Shown here: positions 10,875 through 21,713 of the stretch, piece after piece | Layout of the letters: each line of letters starts with the position of its first letter | How positions within the stretch are numbered: the first letter of the stretch is position 1 | NCBI GenBank assembly: GCA_036435485.1 | Contig: CM071597.1 | Span: 7,929,881 to 7,993,880, forward strand | Length of the DNA stretch: 64,000 nt | Source: Saposhnikovia divaricata | Lineage: Eukaryota > Streptophyta > Magnoliopsida > Apiales > Apiaceae | Direction: 5' to 3' | Translations under genes and position numbers: made by a program | The notes under the pieces: generated by a model | Database searches by the model: none | The model's input: the letters and a program-made list of their open reading frames with translations, nothing else | What the model was told of the DNA's origin: nothing

Positions 10875-13800
10875 ATGGCGAGTGGCACTAGATCTCGTTC
10901 ATTGGATGATTCTTGGAAAGATCTTGAAAACAAGATTCAAGAAGTTAACATCAATTGCTGTAAAAACATTGCAGCTTCTCAAGCAGCGATTGAAGAAAAG
11001 ATCATTAGTAAGATGGATCAGTTGATGAATTTGGTTTCTGGGTGTGAGTCTAAATTGGAGGCTTATAATGTGTCTATGGATGATAAGATTTCTAACAAGA
11101 TTGCAGGGATTCTTAAAACTGGAAATAAGGAGAGGTCTGTGGGTAGAGATGGAGAAATCTTGGTCGATAAAACACCCATTTTGAAGACACCTCCACTTCA
11201 GCAAAATCCATTGTCACATTTGTTTAGACAGAGAGGGGATGATAAAGAGAATAATGGGAAGCTTTCTTTTAGCCATCCAAAGGTGGAGTTAACTCATTTT
11301 AAGGGAGAAGATCCAAGAAATTGGATTAGAAAATGCAATAAATTCTTTATGTTTCATCAGGTTAGTGATGTTTATAAGTGTGATTTGGTAGAAATGTATC
11401 TTGATGATAAGGCTGATACTTGGTTTCAAAGTTTTAAGTTTGTTAAAGGGAATGTTTCTTGGTTAGAGTTTTGTGAGGCCTTGATTAAGAGATTTGATAG
11501 AAAGAAAGGGGTGGATGAGCAAGAGGAATTTAATAAGTTGGTTCAAGGGGGATCTGTTGCTGAATATATAGATAAATTTGAGGAACTTAAGGCAGTCCTG
11601 TTATGCAAGAATGTTCATTTGAATGAGTCTTACTTTGTGTCAAGTTTCATATCTGGACTTAAGAATGAATTAAAACCCATGGTTAGAATTATGAAACCAG
11701 TTACTTTGATAGATGCAATGGAGGTTGCTCAATTTCAAGAACAGACTCTTGACTTAATTGCAAAGAAAAATGACACAAAAGGAAAATCTAATTTTGTGGT
11801 GAAAGAAGGTTCTTGGAATCAAAAGAAATCAGATGCTGGGTATGGTGATGTTAAGAATGAAAGCAAGGGTGACAAAAAGTCAAATGTTAATACAGGATTG
11901 TTCAAGAAAATCTCTCCAGAAGAATTTCAATATAGGAAGAACAATCATCTGTGTTATAAGTGTGGGGAGAAATATGGTCAAGGGCATCAATGCAAGAATG
12001 AACAGTATACTTTTATGCTAATTGATGGACCCAGTGAAGCTGATGTGGATAGTCTTTGTGAGGATTCAGAGGAGTTAGAAGAAGGAACTGTTACTGAAGT
12101 TTCTCTAAATGCTTTATCTGACAATATCTTGAGGAAAACAATTACACTTGATGGAATAATACAGGGTAAGCCATTGATGATTTTGGTGGATACTGGAAGT
12201 ACTATGACATTTCTGGATTCTAAAATAGTTAGGAAGTGTGGTTTCAAGACTAGTAATGGAGAACAGATACAAGTTAAATTGGCAGATGGAAGAACTGTTA
12301 CTAGTAATAAGTTGGTTTCTAAAGTTAAATGGGCAGTTCAGGATTATAAATTTTGTTGTGACATGAGGGTATTGGATATTGAAGGTTGGGATATGATAGC
12401 TGGTGTGGATTGGATGGAACAATACAGTCCTATATTATTTGATTTTAAGAAGTTATACTTAAAGCTGAATGCAGATGTGGAGAAGGATAAACAAAGGATT
12501 TTACAAGGTGCGGTGAGAAGAGTTTCTATTAGTTTGATTAGAGGCAAGAAACTTAAAAAGTATAATCAGGATTTGGCTTTGAACAAAGTGAAACAAGAAT
12601 TATTGTCAAAGATTGTAGACAATAATAAGTTGGATTCGGAGTCAAATAGCATTGTTGCATCATCTGAGTTGCTGTCTTCAGTTGAAAAATCTGGTGACAA
12701 TGAGACTATATCAGGTTTGATCACTTCTGTTTTAAGTAGGTACCCTGCTGTGTTTGCTGTTCCTACTTCTCTACCACCAACTAGGAATGTAGATCATGAA
12801 ATTCCTCTAAAGGATGATGCACAACCTTTTAAACTAAAGCCATACAGGTATCCTCATTCACAGAAATCTGAAATTAAATCTCAAGTGCAAGAAATGTTAA
12901 ATAGTGGAACTATTCGACCTAGTAATAGTCCATTTGCATCTCCAGTTATTTTGGTTAGGAAAAAGGATAATACTTGGAGGTTTTGTGTTGATTATAGACA
13001 TCTTAATAACATCACTGTGAAAGATAAATTTCCTATTCCTAATATAGATGAGTTGTTAGATGAATTGCATGGAGCCAGAATTTTCTCAAAACTTGACTTA
13101 AGGTCTGGATATCATCAAATTTTGGTTAAGGCTGTGGACATTCCAAAAACTGCATTTCAGACTCATCATGGGCATTTTGAGTTTGTGGTTATGCCTTTTG
13201 GTTTAACAAATGCCCCTGCTACATTTCAAGCTTTAATGAATCAGATATTTCAGCCTTATTTGAGAAAGTTTGTGTTGGTTTTCTTTGATGATATTTTGGT
13301 TTATAGTTCAAATGTATCTTCTCATGCTGAACAGTTGGAAATGGTATTGAAAGTGTTGGCAGAAAATCAGTTATATTGTAAACAATCTAAGTGTACTTTT
13401 GCTGTGTCATCAGTAGAGTATTTAGGCCATGTGATATCTGCTGAAGGAGTAAGTATGGATCCTGCAAAAGTTGAAAGTATTATGCAGTGGTCAACTCCAA
13501 ATTCTGTCAAAACTTTGAGAGGATTTTTGGGTTTATCTGGGTATTACAGAAGGTTTATTAGAGGTTATGGAGTAATTACAAGGCCTCTAACTAATTTGTT
13601 GAAGAAAGACTGTTTTGCTTGGAATGATGAGGCTGAGAAGTCTTTTCAGACTTTAAAGAAAGTATTATGTACTGCTCCAGTTCTGACCATTCCTGATTTT
13701 TCAAAACCTTTTATTTTGGAAACTGATGCTTGTGATAAGGGAATGGGGGCTGTTTTAATGCAACAAGGTAGACCTATTTCTTATCTGAGTAAGGCTTTTA

Positions 13801-15539
13801 ATTCAAAGAACTTGGGATTTTCAGTATATGAAAAGGAATTATTGGCTCTTGTGATGGCAGTTACTAAATGGAGGCATTATTTAGTAGGAAATCATTTCAT
13901 AATTAGAACAGATCATCAGTCTTTGAAGTATTTGTTGGAGCAACAGTTGCATACTTCTTTGCAATATAAATGGCTGTCTAAATTGTTAGGTTTGGATTAT
14001 GAAATTCAATATAAAAAAGGAGTGGAAAATGTAGTGGCAGATGCTCTTTCTAGGAGGTTAGAGGGTGAGCAGAATATTGCTATGTTAGCTGCTGTTACTA
14101 CTATACAGCCACAATGGGTTCAACAAGTGCTGGCTAGTTATGAGGATGATGAAGATTGTATGAGTATCATTAGTAAAGTTTTGTTGGGAGATGATACTGT
14201 TACAGAATTTCAGTATGTTCAAGGCATACTCAAAAAAGGAAATAAAATATATGTAGGAAGTTCTGGAGGGGTGAGACTTAGATTGATTGAGTCATTACAT
14301 GAATCTGCTCTGGGAGGACATTCAGGTCAAAATGCTTGTTTGCAGAGGTTGAAGTTGTTATTTTTTTGGCCTGGTATGAAAACTGAAGTAGTAGAGGTAA
14401 TAAGGAAGTGTGTGATTTGTCAGGTCAATAAGAGTGAACATGTGGCTTCTCCTGGTTTGCTGCAGCCATTGGAAATTCCACAACAGTCCTGGAAGCACAT
14501 TTCTATGGATTTTGTGGAACAATTACCAATATCTGGGGGAATGGATACAGTACTGGTGGTTGTTGATAGATTCTCAAAATATGGTCATTTTTTACCATTG
14601 AAACATCCATTTACAGCAGTGGAGGTAGCAGATGTATTCTTAGATAATATCTTCAAACTACATGGTTTACCTGATTCTATTGTGTGTGATAGAGACAAAA
14701 TCTTTACTAGTCATTTCTGGACTAGTCTATTTGATAAGCTGGGAATTTCTATGCATTTCAGTTCAGCTTATCACCCTCAATCTGATGGACAGACTGAGAG
14801 ACTGAATCAATGTTTAGAAGCATATTTGAGATGTTTTACCAGTGATATACCTAGTAGTTGGAAACAATGGTTACCTATGGCAGAGTATTGGTACAATACT
14901 TCTTTTCATAGTAGTTTGGAGATAACTCCTTTTGAAGTCCTATATGGAAGTAAACCAATACCTCTAAATTTGGGAAATGTCCAGGATATGATATTACCAG
15001 TAGCACAAGATATGATCCAGAAGAGAATGCAGGTGCTTCAGGTGGTGAAGGAAAGTTTATTAAAAGCTCAACATAGGATGAAATTTTATGCTGATCAGAA
15101 AAGAACTGAAAGAAGTTTTAATGTGGGAGATTGGGTCTATTTGAAACTTCAACCTTATAGACAGCAGTCAGTGGCATTAAGAACTTCTCTAAAACTATGT
15201 GCTAAGTTCTTTGGTCCTTTTCAGATTTTGGAGAAGATTGGAATGGTTGCATACAAGCTCAAACTTCCTGACCATTCTAAAGTACATCCTATTTTTCATG
15301 TGTCATTACTGAAGAAGCATGTTGGAGAGGCACCTATAATGGCTAGTACACTACCAGAATATAATCAAGAAGATGTGGTTCCTCTAGAACCAATGAAGGT
15401 GCTGCAAAGGAGACAGGTGGAGAGACAGAATGTCATGGTTATTCAATGGCTGATTCAGTGGAAGGGTTTAGAGCTACATGAAGCTTCATGGGAAGATGCA
15501 GCATTCATCAAGAGACAGTTTCCACAATTTCAAGCTTGA
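10875..15539 (+). CDS. Gag-Pol polyprotein of Ty3 chromovirus, 1554 aa, intact
   Basis: One open frame with all expected parts in order. A coiled N-terminus is followed by the Gag core (about residues 140-260) and a zinc knuckle, C360-x2-C363-x7-H371-x-C373. Protease has the DTGS motif at D439. Reverse transcriptase spans about 670-850 with FFDD at 803-806 as the active site. RNase H begins near 945 with the first catalytic Asp at about 950. The integrase HHCC zinc domain lies at about 1141-1182, and the DDE core at about 1210-1310 (MDF, CDRD and TERLNQ blocks). The C-terminal 60 residues have a chromodomain-like pattern (QWLIQWKGL then ASWED), known to steer integration to chromatin. ATG 10875 is 60 bp after the 5' LTR. 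No stop or frameshift is seen. Codon use is A/T-rich compared with the Tat element downstream. Confidence 0.96.
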   Translation: MASGTRSRSLDDSWKDLENKIQEVNINCCKNIAASQAAIEEKIISKMDQLMNLVSGCESKLEAYNVSMDDKISNKIAGILKTGNKERSVGRDGEILVDKTPILKTPPLQQNPLSHLFRQRGDDKENNGKLSFSHPKVELTHFKGEDPRNWIRKCNKFFMFHQVSDVYKCDLVEMYLDDKADTWFQSFKFVKGNVSWLEFCEALIKRFDRKKGVDEQEEFNKLVQGGSVAEYIDKFEELKAVLLCKNVHLNESYFVSSFISGLKNELKPMVRIMKPVTLIDAMEVAQFQEQTLDLIAKKNDTKGKSNFVVKEGSWNQKKSDAGYGDVKNESKGDKKSNVNTGLFKKISPEEFQYRKNNHLCYKCGEKYGQGHQCKNEQYTFMLIDGPSEADVDSLCEDSEELEEGTVTEVSLNALSDNILRKTITLDGIIQGKPLMILVDTGSTMTFLDSKIVRKCGFKTSNGEQIQVKLADGRTVTSNKLVSKVKWAVQDYKFCCDMRVLDIEGWDMIAGVDWMEQYSPILFDFKKLYLKLNADVEKDKQRILQGAVRRVSISLIRGKKLKKYNQDLALNKVKQELLSKIVDNNKLDSESNSIVASSELLSSVEKSGDNETISGLITSVLSRYPAVFAVPTSLPPTRNVDHEIPLKDDAQPFKLKPYRYPHSQKSEIKSQVQEMLNSGTIRPSNSPFASPVILVRKKDNTWRFCVDYRHLNNITVKDKFPIPNIDELLDELHGARIFSKLDLRSGYHQILVKAVDIPKTAFQTHHGHFEFVVMPFGLTNAPATFQALMNQIFQPYLRKFVLVFFDDILVYSSNVSSHAEQLEMVLKVLAENQLYCKQSKCTFAVSSVEYLGHVISAEGVSMDPAKVESIMQWSTPNSVKTLRGFLGLSGYYRRFIRGYGVITRPLTNLLKKDCFAWNDEAEKSFQTLKKVLCTAPVLTIPDFSKPFILETDACDKGMGAVLMQQGRPISYLSKAFNSKNLGFSVYEKELLALVMAVTKWRHYLVGNHFIIRTDHQSLKYLLEQQLHTSLQYKWLSKLLGLDYEIQYKKGVENVVADALSRRLEGEQNIAMLAAVTTIQPQWVQQVLASYEDDEDCMSIISKVLLGDDTVTEFQYVQGILKKGNKIYVGSSGGVRLRLIESLHESALGGHSGQNACLQRLKLLFFWPGMKTEVVEVIRKCVICQVNKSEHVASPGLLQPLEIPQQSWKHISMDFVEQLPISGGMDTVLVVVDRFSKYGHFLPLKHPFTAVEVADVFLDNIFKLHGLPDSIVCDRDKIFTSHFWTSLFDKLGISMHFSSAYHPQSDGQTERLNQCLEAYLRCFTSDIPSSWKQWLPMAEYWYNTSFHSSLEITPFEVLYGSKPIPLNLGNVQDMILPVAQDMIQKRMQVLQVVKESLLKAQHRMKFYADQKRTERSFNVGDWVYLKLQPYRQQSVALRTSLKLCAKFFGPFQILEKIGMVAYKLKLPDHSKVHPIFHVSLLKKHVGEAPIMASTLPEYNQEDVVPLEPMKVLQRRQVERQNVMVIQWLIQWKGLELHEASWEDAAFIKRQFPQFQA

Positions 15540-15569
15540 GGACAAGCTTGATTTCTATGGGAGGGCATT

Positions 15570-15772
15570 TGTCACGAATGACAGCTGTAATTCTGTTAGT
15601 TAGTTAAATTGTAGTGAGTGTTTGTGCAACTATATAAGGACAAAAGCACTAGTTGTAAAACCAACCATTTGTTCAGTAATGAAACTCTCTTTCTTGTTCT
15701 GCATTTCTGTTCTTCCTCATTTCTCTCTAAATTTCTTTACAAATTAGTTTAGTTAGGAGTTTAATCCTAACA
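15570..15772 (+). repeat. 3' LTR of the chromovirus
   Basis: 203 bp, no difference from the 5' LTR seen by eye. TATATAA lies at 15631-15637. It is preceded by the polypurine tract and followed by the CTTTC target duplication. Confidence 0.97.
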
Positions 15773-15777
15773 CTTTC

Positions 15778-16484
15778 AAACTACTCTTACCCGTTTAAAG
15801 TCCAAATGGAATTAGGCCCAACTAAGTCAATATTTAACTGGACTGTAGAGCCCACTCTTCATATCAGGTCAGCTACTATGAGTGATATTAATGTTGGATT
15901 TTACCCTAAGTAAATTTTAAATTAAAAAAAGTGAAGCATTGGCATTACTATTACTTAACCCTTTTTTTTTTAAGGTAAAAAAGTTCATTTACAATAACTT
16001 TTTTTTTTGAATAATTCATTTACAATAAGTTAAACGACATTTATAAAAATAATCAAAATTTAAGAAACACATAATACTGTAATATCAAATCAAAAATTCT
16101 TCTTTAAAATTACATTTATCGAGTAGATCTTGCATTATAGAGCACTTCTCGCTCGTATGGTTGAGATATATAGCATACTGGAGAGACAATATATCGATTT
16201 AGTATAATCACGAAAATATGTATACCTGATTTGTCATAACGCATTCAAAAATTCGACCATAACTACAATATCATGTAGACCCTTATCAACAAATTTTTAT
16301 TACAATAATCCTGTATATCTACGATCCCTAACATAAAATATACCATAACTCTTAAATATATAAATAAACAAACTGTCACAAGGAGATAAACGAACCTAAA
16401 ATATGAATTGAAAAACTCAATTATTGGGTAGAATTATTCTAATAAGAAGAATGAAACTAATCGTGCTAAACGTGACATTACAAA
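15778..16484. other. AT-rich intergenic DNA, no gene seen
   Basis: The old target sequence of the chromovirus continues here. Poly-T runs near 15960 and 16000. No ORF, TIR or RNA gene recognised. Confidence 0.5.
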
Positions 16485-16493
16485 TATAATTTA

Positions 16494-17839
16494 GGGCTTT
16501 TTTCATAAATACCCATGTCTAGAAATGTTTTTGCAAAAATATTTTGTTTAAAAAAAATAATTTGCAAAAATACCATAATCTTATTAGCAAAAATACTATC
16601 TTATTTGTAATGGTTGTGCAGCAAGTTGCATTCAGTTGTATATGTTGCATATGCAATTGAATGCAACTAAAAATTGTAATTTGAATTTTCATTTTTTTAC
16701 CAACTTCCAGTTCGATATAAGGGCTGCGCAGCAGCACAAAATGGAAATTTATCTTTTAGTTTTTAGTTGCATAGGTTGTATATACAACTGAATGCAACTA
16801 AAGATTGTAATTTGAATTTTCATTTTTTATACCAACTTCCAGTTCTATATAAGGGTTGCGCAGTAACAAAAAATGGAAATTTAACTTCCAATTTTCAGTT
16901 GCATATGTGGTTGCGTTCAGTTGCGTTCAGTTGCATGTGGTTGCGTTCAGTTGCAACTGTTAGAAATAAAGAATTATGAGTGCCCCTGTGGGGCCTTACA
17001 ACCCTATTTGCAACTGCAACCACATGCAACCACATATGCAACTTAATATTTCTATGTGACATTTAAGCAAACACTTGACATACATTTTACTATCAAATAA
17101 AACAGTCATGATCTATGGTACATAATCAACATAAATCAATCAATCAACTAACAGCAACTAACAGTACATAATCAACTAATCATACTTCATCTTTTATATT
17201 CATCAAATCGGCAACTAACAGCAACCATTCCTCTCTATGGCCTGCGGCCCTGATATCCAACAAATCGGAGAAAACATAGGCATCAATTGCCTCTCTCTCT
17301 CTCTCTACAAAACCTTATAGTCATGTTTTAATAATTCAATTGCACTCAATTGAGAAATTCATAGACATAAAAAAAGTATTGTGAGGAACACTTGATTCAG
17401 TTCCAGAAGAAAGCTTATAGGAAAAAACAGAGAGTCGATGTCAAAAAATTCAAAAAAATGAAACAGAATTGTGGAAAATTCGAAAGAAGTATCAAAAGAG
17501 GGAAGGAGGGAGGGGAGGTGAAGCAGATGGAGGTCAAAGATGATATGGAGGTCGACTAGTATTCTTCAAAAATATGGAGGTCAGAGAGGAGACACATGTG
17601 GCGCGGGAGATCGGAGGTGGAGGTCGGAGGTGGAGATGGAGGCCGACTAGTGTTCTTCAAAAATTGAGTTTAGTCATCTTCATATTGCTGCTGTTGTACG
17701 GGTTTTCATCCTCTTTTCTGGATTGGGGAAGAATCATATTTCTGTAAAAAAAATGAAAGTCAGTGTAAATGCAATGAATACTAAAGTCCCGTATTTTTGC
17801 AAACAGAACATGAAATAACCGTAGTTTTGGTAGTTTCCC
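16494..17839. mobile_element. Mutator-type non-autonomous element with 9-bp TSD (TGCAAC-rich family)
   Basis: 1346 bp starting GGG and ending CCC, flanked by perfect TATAATTTA copies (16485-16493, 17840-17848). The two ends share an imperfect inverted repeat, including GTTTTTGCAAAAATA near 16530 and the GTATTTTTGCAAAC complement near 17790. The interior has many TTGCATTCAGTTGCAAC-type words in both orientations, a near-duplicate block (16650-16740 versus 16760-16870) and a CCCCTGTGGGG segment at 16984. The same words and end type occur in the element at 30083-30901. No transposase. A 9-bp duplication is the mark of Mutator-like elements. Confidence 0.82.
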
Positions 17840-17848
17840 TATAATTTA

Positions 17849-18339
17849 TAAAATTTGATCTCTAATTGAAATTTATGAAACTGTAACTTTGTTTTACAAA
17901 ATATTATTCAATTATTAAAAATATCAAAGAGTATAAGAAATTGTTGAATTGGACAAAACTAGAAATTAAATATCCCTTTAAATAGTTATTCAAAATTTTT
18001 CTCCCACAAATTATTTTAATATTAATTGTATAAACTTTAAAAAAATACTTATTATACTATTTGGAATTATAATAAAATTAACTATTTTAATAGTGATTTG
18101 GTACAACACTTATGAAATTTTTTCCTCAAATAACATATAAAACACTTGATTTATGAAACTTGTTTATTTTGCTCGTAATTTGAGATTTCTCTATCAAAGT
18201 GGACGAATTTTTACGAATTTTTGTAATGTATATAAGAATTCATTACAATGCTATTGAATAATAAGAACGAAATATTTTTTGTACAACCTACCAAACTGTC
18301 CAAATATATCTATTTTTTTAATAAAAGCACTTGCATTAC
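17849..18339. other. AT-rich intergenic DNA, includes LINE 3' flank
   Basis: No gene seen. The stretch CTATTTTTTTAATAAAAGCA near 18310 may be the poly(A) end, in reverse, of the LINE that begins just after it. Confidence 0.45.
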
Positions 18340-18744
18340 TTAAATTGGATCGTACACAAGACTCTCAAGAATAAAATCAGGAGGAATATTAGCCCACTCC
18401 TTAACATCTGACAAGGAATACGTCGCTCTTGCTAACTCGTGAGCTACGACATTCGCAGACCTCTTAACAAACTCAACTAGCACGTTTTCAAAGTACTTAC
18501 AATAATCAACGCAATTAGAAACAATTGTATGAAAATAAGAAGTTCCCTGTATATCCTTGCATGCATCCGCCAATTGCTTCGCACCTGTTTCGAACACACA
18601 ATTTTTGAAACCCAACTCTTTAACCCAGGATAATGCCTCCTTCAAACTAACTGCTTCGGCTTCCCTTGGATGTAGTAGCACTCCAATCCTTCGACTACGA
18701 GCTCGAACAAACTCACCCAATGCATCTCGAATGACTGCACCCAC
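18340..18744 (-). pseudogene. LINE RNase H domain fragment
   Basis: 134 codons starting MGAVIRDALGEFVRA, then a REAEAVSLKEALSWVKELG helix and FVKRSANVVAHELAR near the end. This is the RVT_3-type RNase H fold typical of plant LINE C-termini. The first Asp strand of the domain lies upstream of this ORF, in another frame. Confidence 0.85.
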
Positions 18745-19438
18745 CCCTATACATTTAAGCTCCTCGAACCTAGCAACATCTATATTGATCTTACCCCATC
18801 CCGAAGATGGTTTACTCCACTTCCTTCCTAGGGCTTGTGTTCACATTCACAGTATTTCTAACCACCTCCTGTTGCACATTTCTTCAATCAGACCAAAGAT
18901 TCATTGCTCCTTGTCGAACGCCAAAACCTGACATATTAATTTTCTTTCATACCCACTTATTCCTACGGTTCCAGAGGTTCCAACACAACAATGCTACTAA
19001 TACTAACTGCTCTTAAGCTCCAGTAGAAAAGACACTCATCAGTATATCAAAAACCTTAGCACCTGGTAGTACTTGAATAAGATCATGAACACCACTTGTT
19101 ACCCACACTGACTTAGAAAACTCACAAGTAAAAAGAACATGAACATCATCTTCATTTTCTATACGATACCATGAGCACTTGACATCTACTTTGAACTTGT
19201 TTTGCTATCAAAGCTACAGCTGTTGGAAGGCATGAACTGCAAGCTCGCCATAAAAAATTCACAACTTTCCCAGGCAACTTCATCGACCAAAGTTTCTTCT
19301 AGAAAGTAGAATGAGGTGTGCAGTGTTCACCTTGGATCGCTCTATAACAACTCCCTTAAAACGAAGAATTTTGCCTACCATTTACAGGTAAAGGGATTCC
19401 CTTAATAGACTCCACATCTCTACCATTGAATATATCAT

Positions 19439-20122
19439 TCAGTACCTCCTCATCCCATTTATTTTCCCAGGTACAAGCAAACTTTGTACTATAATATTCT
19501 CAAGTTCTACTGACATATCAATCGTTACAAACCCATTCTCAATGCACGGCAACCATGGGACTTTCCAAACCCTCGTACTATCTCCATTCCCAATACGCCT
19601 TCTACACCCTTTCCTAACAATATCTTGGACCGCAAAGATACTTCTCCACATATAGCTAGGATTATTTTCTAATGTCGTATTAAGAAAATCTCCGTTCGAA
19701 AAGTACCGAGCATTCATCAAGCTAGTCACCAAAGGATTTGCATTATTTAATAGCCTCCACCCTTGCTTTGCTAACATAGCCAAATTAAATTTCTTGAGAT
19801 CCCTAAAACCCAACCCCCCTCATTCTTTACTCATGCACATCTTATCCCAAGCTTCCCAACGAATCCTTTTTTTTTTCTCACCTCCACTACCCCACCAATA
19901 TCCATTCATTTGATGCTGGATCCTATTACTTATATCATCTGGTAGCAACAAAATATTCATCCAAAAATTCAGTATAGACTGTGCTACCGTTTTCAGAAGC
20001 GTAACCTTGCCAGCCTTTGAAATAGTCTTGTTTCCCCAACCCTGAAGTTTCTTGCTTACTCTATCCTTCAAGAAACTAAAAACTACATTTTTCTTCTTTC
20101 CAATTCGCATTGGCAGGCCCAA
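19439..20122 (-). pseudogene. LINE ORF2 fragment (RT thumb and linker)
   Basis: Two frames, 20122-19820 and 19813-19439. The first has PMRIGKKKNVVFSFLKDRV and a SKAGKVTLLKTVAQ segment, the second MGFRDLKKFNLAMLAKQGWR. These are standard post-catalytic segments of plant non-LTR reverse transcriptases. Stops and a frame change separate them. Confidence 0.85.
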
Positions 20123-20400
20123 ATATTTTTCTGAGTCAAAATCTCTGTAAACCCAAGAATCTCACAAATTCGACTTCTTCTAACACCCTCTATACATGGA
20201 CTGAAAAATAACACTCGACTTACTACAATTTATTTTCTGTCTACACACGCTTTCGTACCTTTGAATAATGTCCCTTATAGTTATTACTTCCGCTTCCGTT
20301 GCTCTAAAGAAAAAATAGCAGTCATCTGCGAAAAGCAAATGTGACACAACTGGGGCGCCTCGAGAAATTTTACACCCATGTAAAAGCCCTGCCTCTTCAT

Positions 20401-20990
20401 TCAGGGAGATAATTGAGCTACAAGCTTCTGCGCACAGAATATATATGTATGGGGAGATAGGTCCCCTTGCCGGATTCCGCGATCTGGTCTAATACCTCTA
20501 AACTCAACACCATTATGAAGAAAACTATATGTAACAGTACGAACACATGTCATTATTCGATCAATCCATTTTTCACTGAGCCCGAACTTATATAACATCC
20601 CCTCAATAAAGTTCCACTCCAACCGATTATAAGCTTTAGATACGTCAATCTTCATTTCCACAATACCATCTTTGCCTTGTCTCCGTCTTTGTATATAGTG
20701 ATTCAACTAAAAAACAATTAACGTGTCATAAGTAATCTACCTTCCACAAAGACACTCTGATGATCAGAGATTCAATCTGACAAACAACTCTTCAATCAAT
20801 TTGCCATGACTTTAAATCAATTTGCCATGACTTTAGAAACAATCCTCATTAGAACATTACACAAAAAATTTAGTCGTAATTCCGTCATTCGTTTAGGTTC
20901 CCTAACCTTCGGAATTAAGCAAACTAGAATACAATTAATCCCTTCCATAAGCTCACCGGTATTAAAGAATTTCCGACAACATCTTGGCAC
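20401..20990 (-). pseudogene. LINE reverse transcriptase core fragment
   Basis: The minus-strand frame 20706-20401 has VEMKIDVSKAYNRLEWNFIE (RT motif A with its catalytic Asp) and RPDRGIRQGDLSPHTYIFCA (motif B). Upstream, 20990-20810 in a different frame holds the LIPKV and LCNV blocks of the RT fingers. The FADD-type catalytic motif C region near 20320-20340 survives only as broken frames. Confidence 0.85.
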
Positions 20991-21050
20991 ATCCATCCCG
21001 ACTTAGCCACGTTTTGATAAATTTTATCTAGCTAAATCTTAGTGATGTTG

Positions 21051-21570
21051 TAACATTTCGATTGATAAAGAAAGTCTACCTTATCATATGCAAAAACTGT
21101 CCAAAAATGTATAATTAAACATGTATCATGCAAAATATATATAGATATAGCATATAAAATTTCTTAAATGTGTAAAATATTTTTTAATTAAAAAAATTAT
21201 TAAAATACAAATGAGTACCACATAGTCATTAAATATAGCATTTCACATAGTCATATCCTCAACAAACCTACGGACTTTGACTAATGTCTACTACTAAAAA
21301 AATCCAACGTCTCTCTGTGTCTCTGTCCGATTAGATTAACTTGTCTGTCTGACTGTCTGTCTTCCAAGTCTAAACACAAGTGAACAGTACAATTACATTC
21401 AGCTTTTAAGGATTGAAATTACATACACATATACATATATGGTAGTTTTTGCAAAAAAATAAAGTACAATTGACAAGGGCTACAATCTGAATGTTTCAGA
21501 TATAATACAAGAATAGATTAAGAATTTCTCAGTATTTGTCTTTACACCAAACCCAGATCAACATCCATGG
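21051..21570. other. Intergenic DNA upstream of B3 gene A
   Basis: AT-rich. It should contain the promoter or 5' UTR exon of the B3 gene, but I cannot place a transcription start. The ORF at 21536-21778 is the microsatellite read through. Confidence 0.4.
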
Positions 21571-21591
21571 TCTCTCTCTCTCTCTCTCCCT

Positions 21592-21673
<82 letters not shown>
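21571..21673. repeat. (TC)n microsatellite before first coding exon of B3 gene A
   Basis: About 103 bp of TC dinucleotides interrupted once by (TCCC)3. The homologous place in the paralogue (about 31697-31723) has only a short CTCCCTCCCTCCC tract, so the tract expanded in copy A after the duplication. Confidence 0.97.
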
Positions 21674-21675
<2 letters not shown>

Positions 21676-21713
21676 ATTGAAATGTGAATTGTATGTGGAT
21701 TTTTATTTTACAG

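Larger units (their letters stand above)
10613..15772 (+). mobile_element. Complete Ty3-type chromovirus LTR retrotransposon (5160 bp)
   Basis: Two 203-bp LTRs (10613-10815 and 15570-15772) are identical by eye, start TG and end CA, and are flanked by CTTTC target duplications (10608-10612, 15773-15777). Between them lie a tRNA-iMet primer site, one uninterrupted gag-pol frame and a polypurine tract (GGGAGGG at 15559-15565). The short LTRs, fused gag-pol and C-terminal chromodomain-like segment suggest the Reina-type chromovirus group. Identical LTRs and an open frame mean a recent insertion and likely autonomy. Confidence 0.97.
18310..21010 (-). mobile_element. Decayed 5'-truncated L1-type LINE (minus strand)
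   Basis: On the minus strand the order is reverse transcriptase (about 20990 down to 20200), RT thumb and downstream linker (20122-19439), Cys/His-type 3' region, and a terminal RNase H domain (18744-18340). Plant L1 elements often end ORF2 with such an RNase H. Many stops and frameshifts separate the pieces, and the endonuclease and ORF1 are absent, so it is 5'-truncated and dead. Confidence 0.88.
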
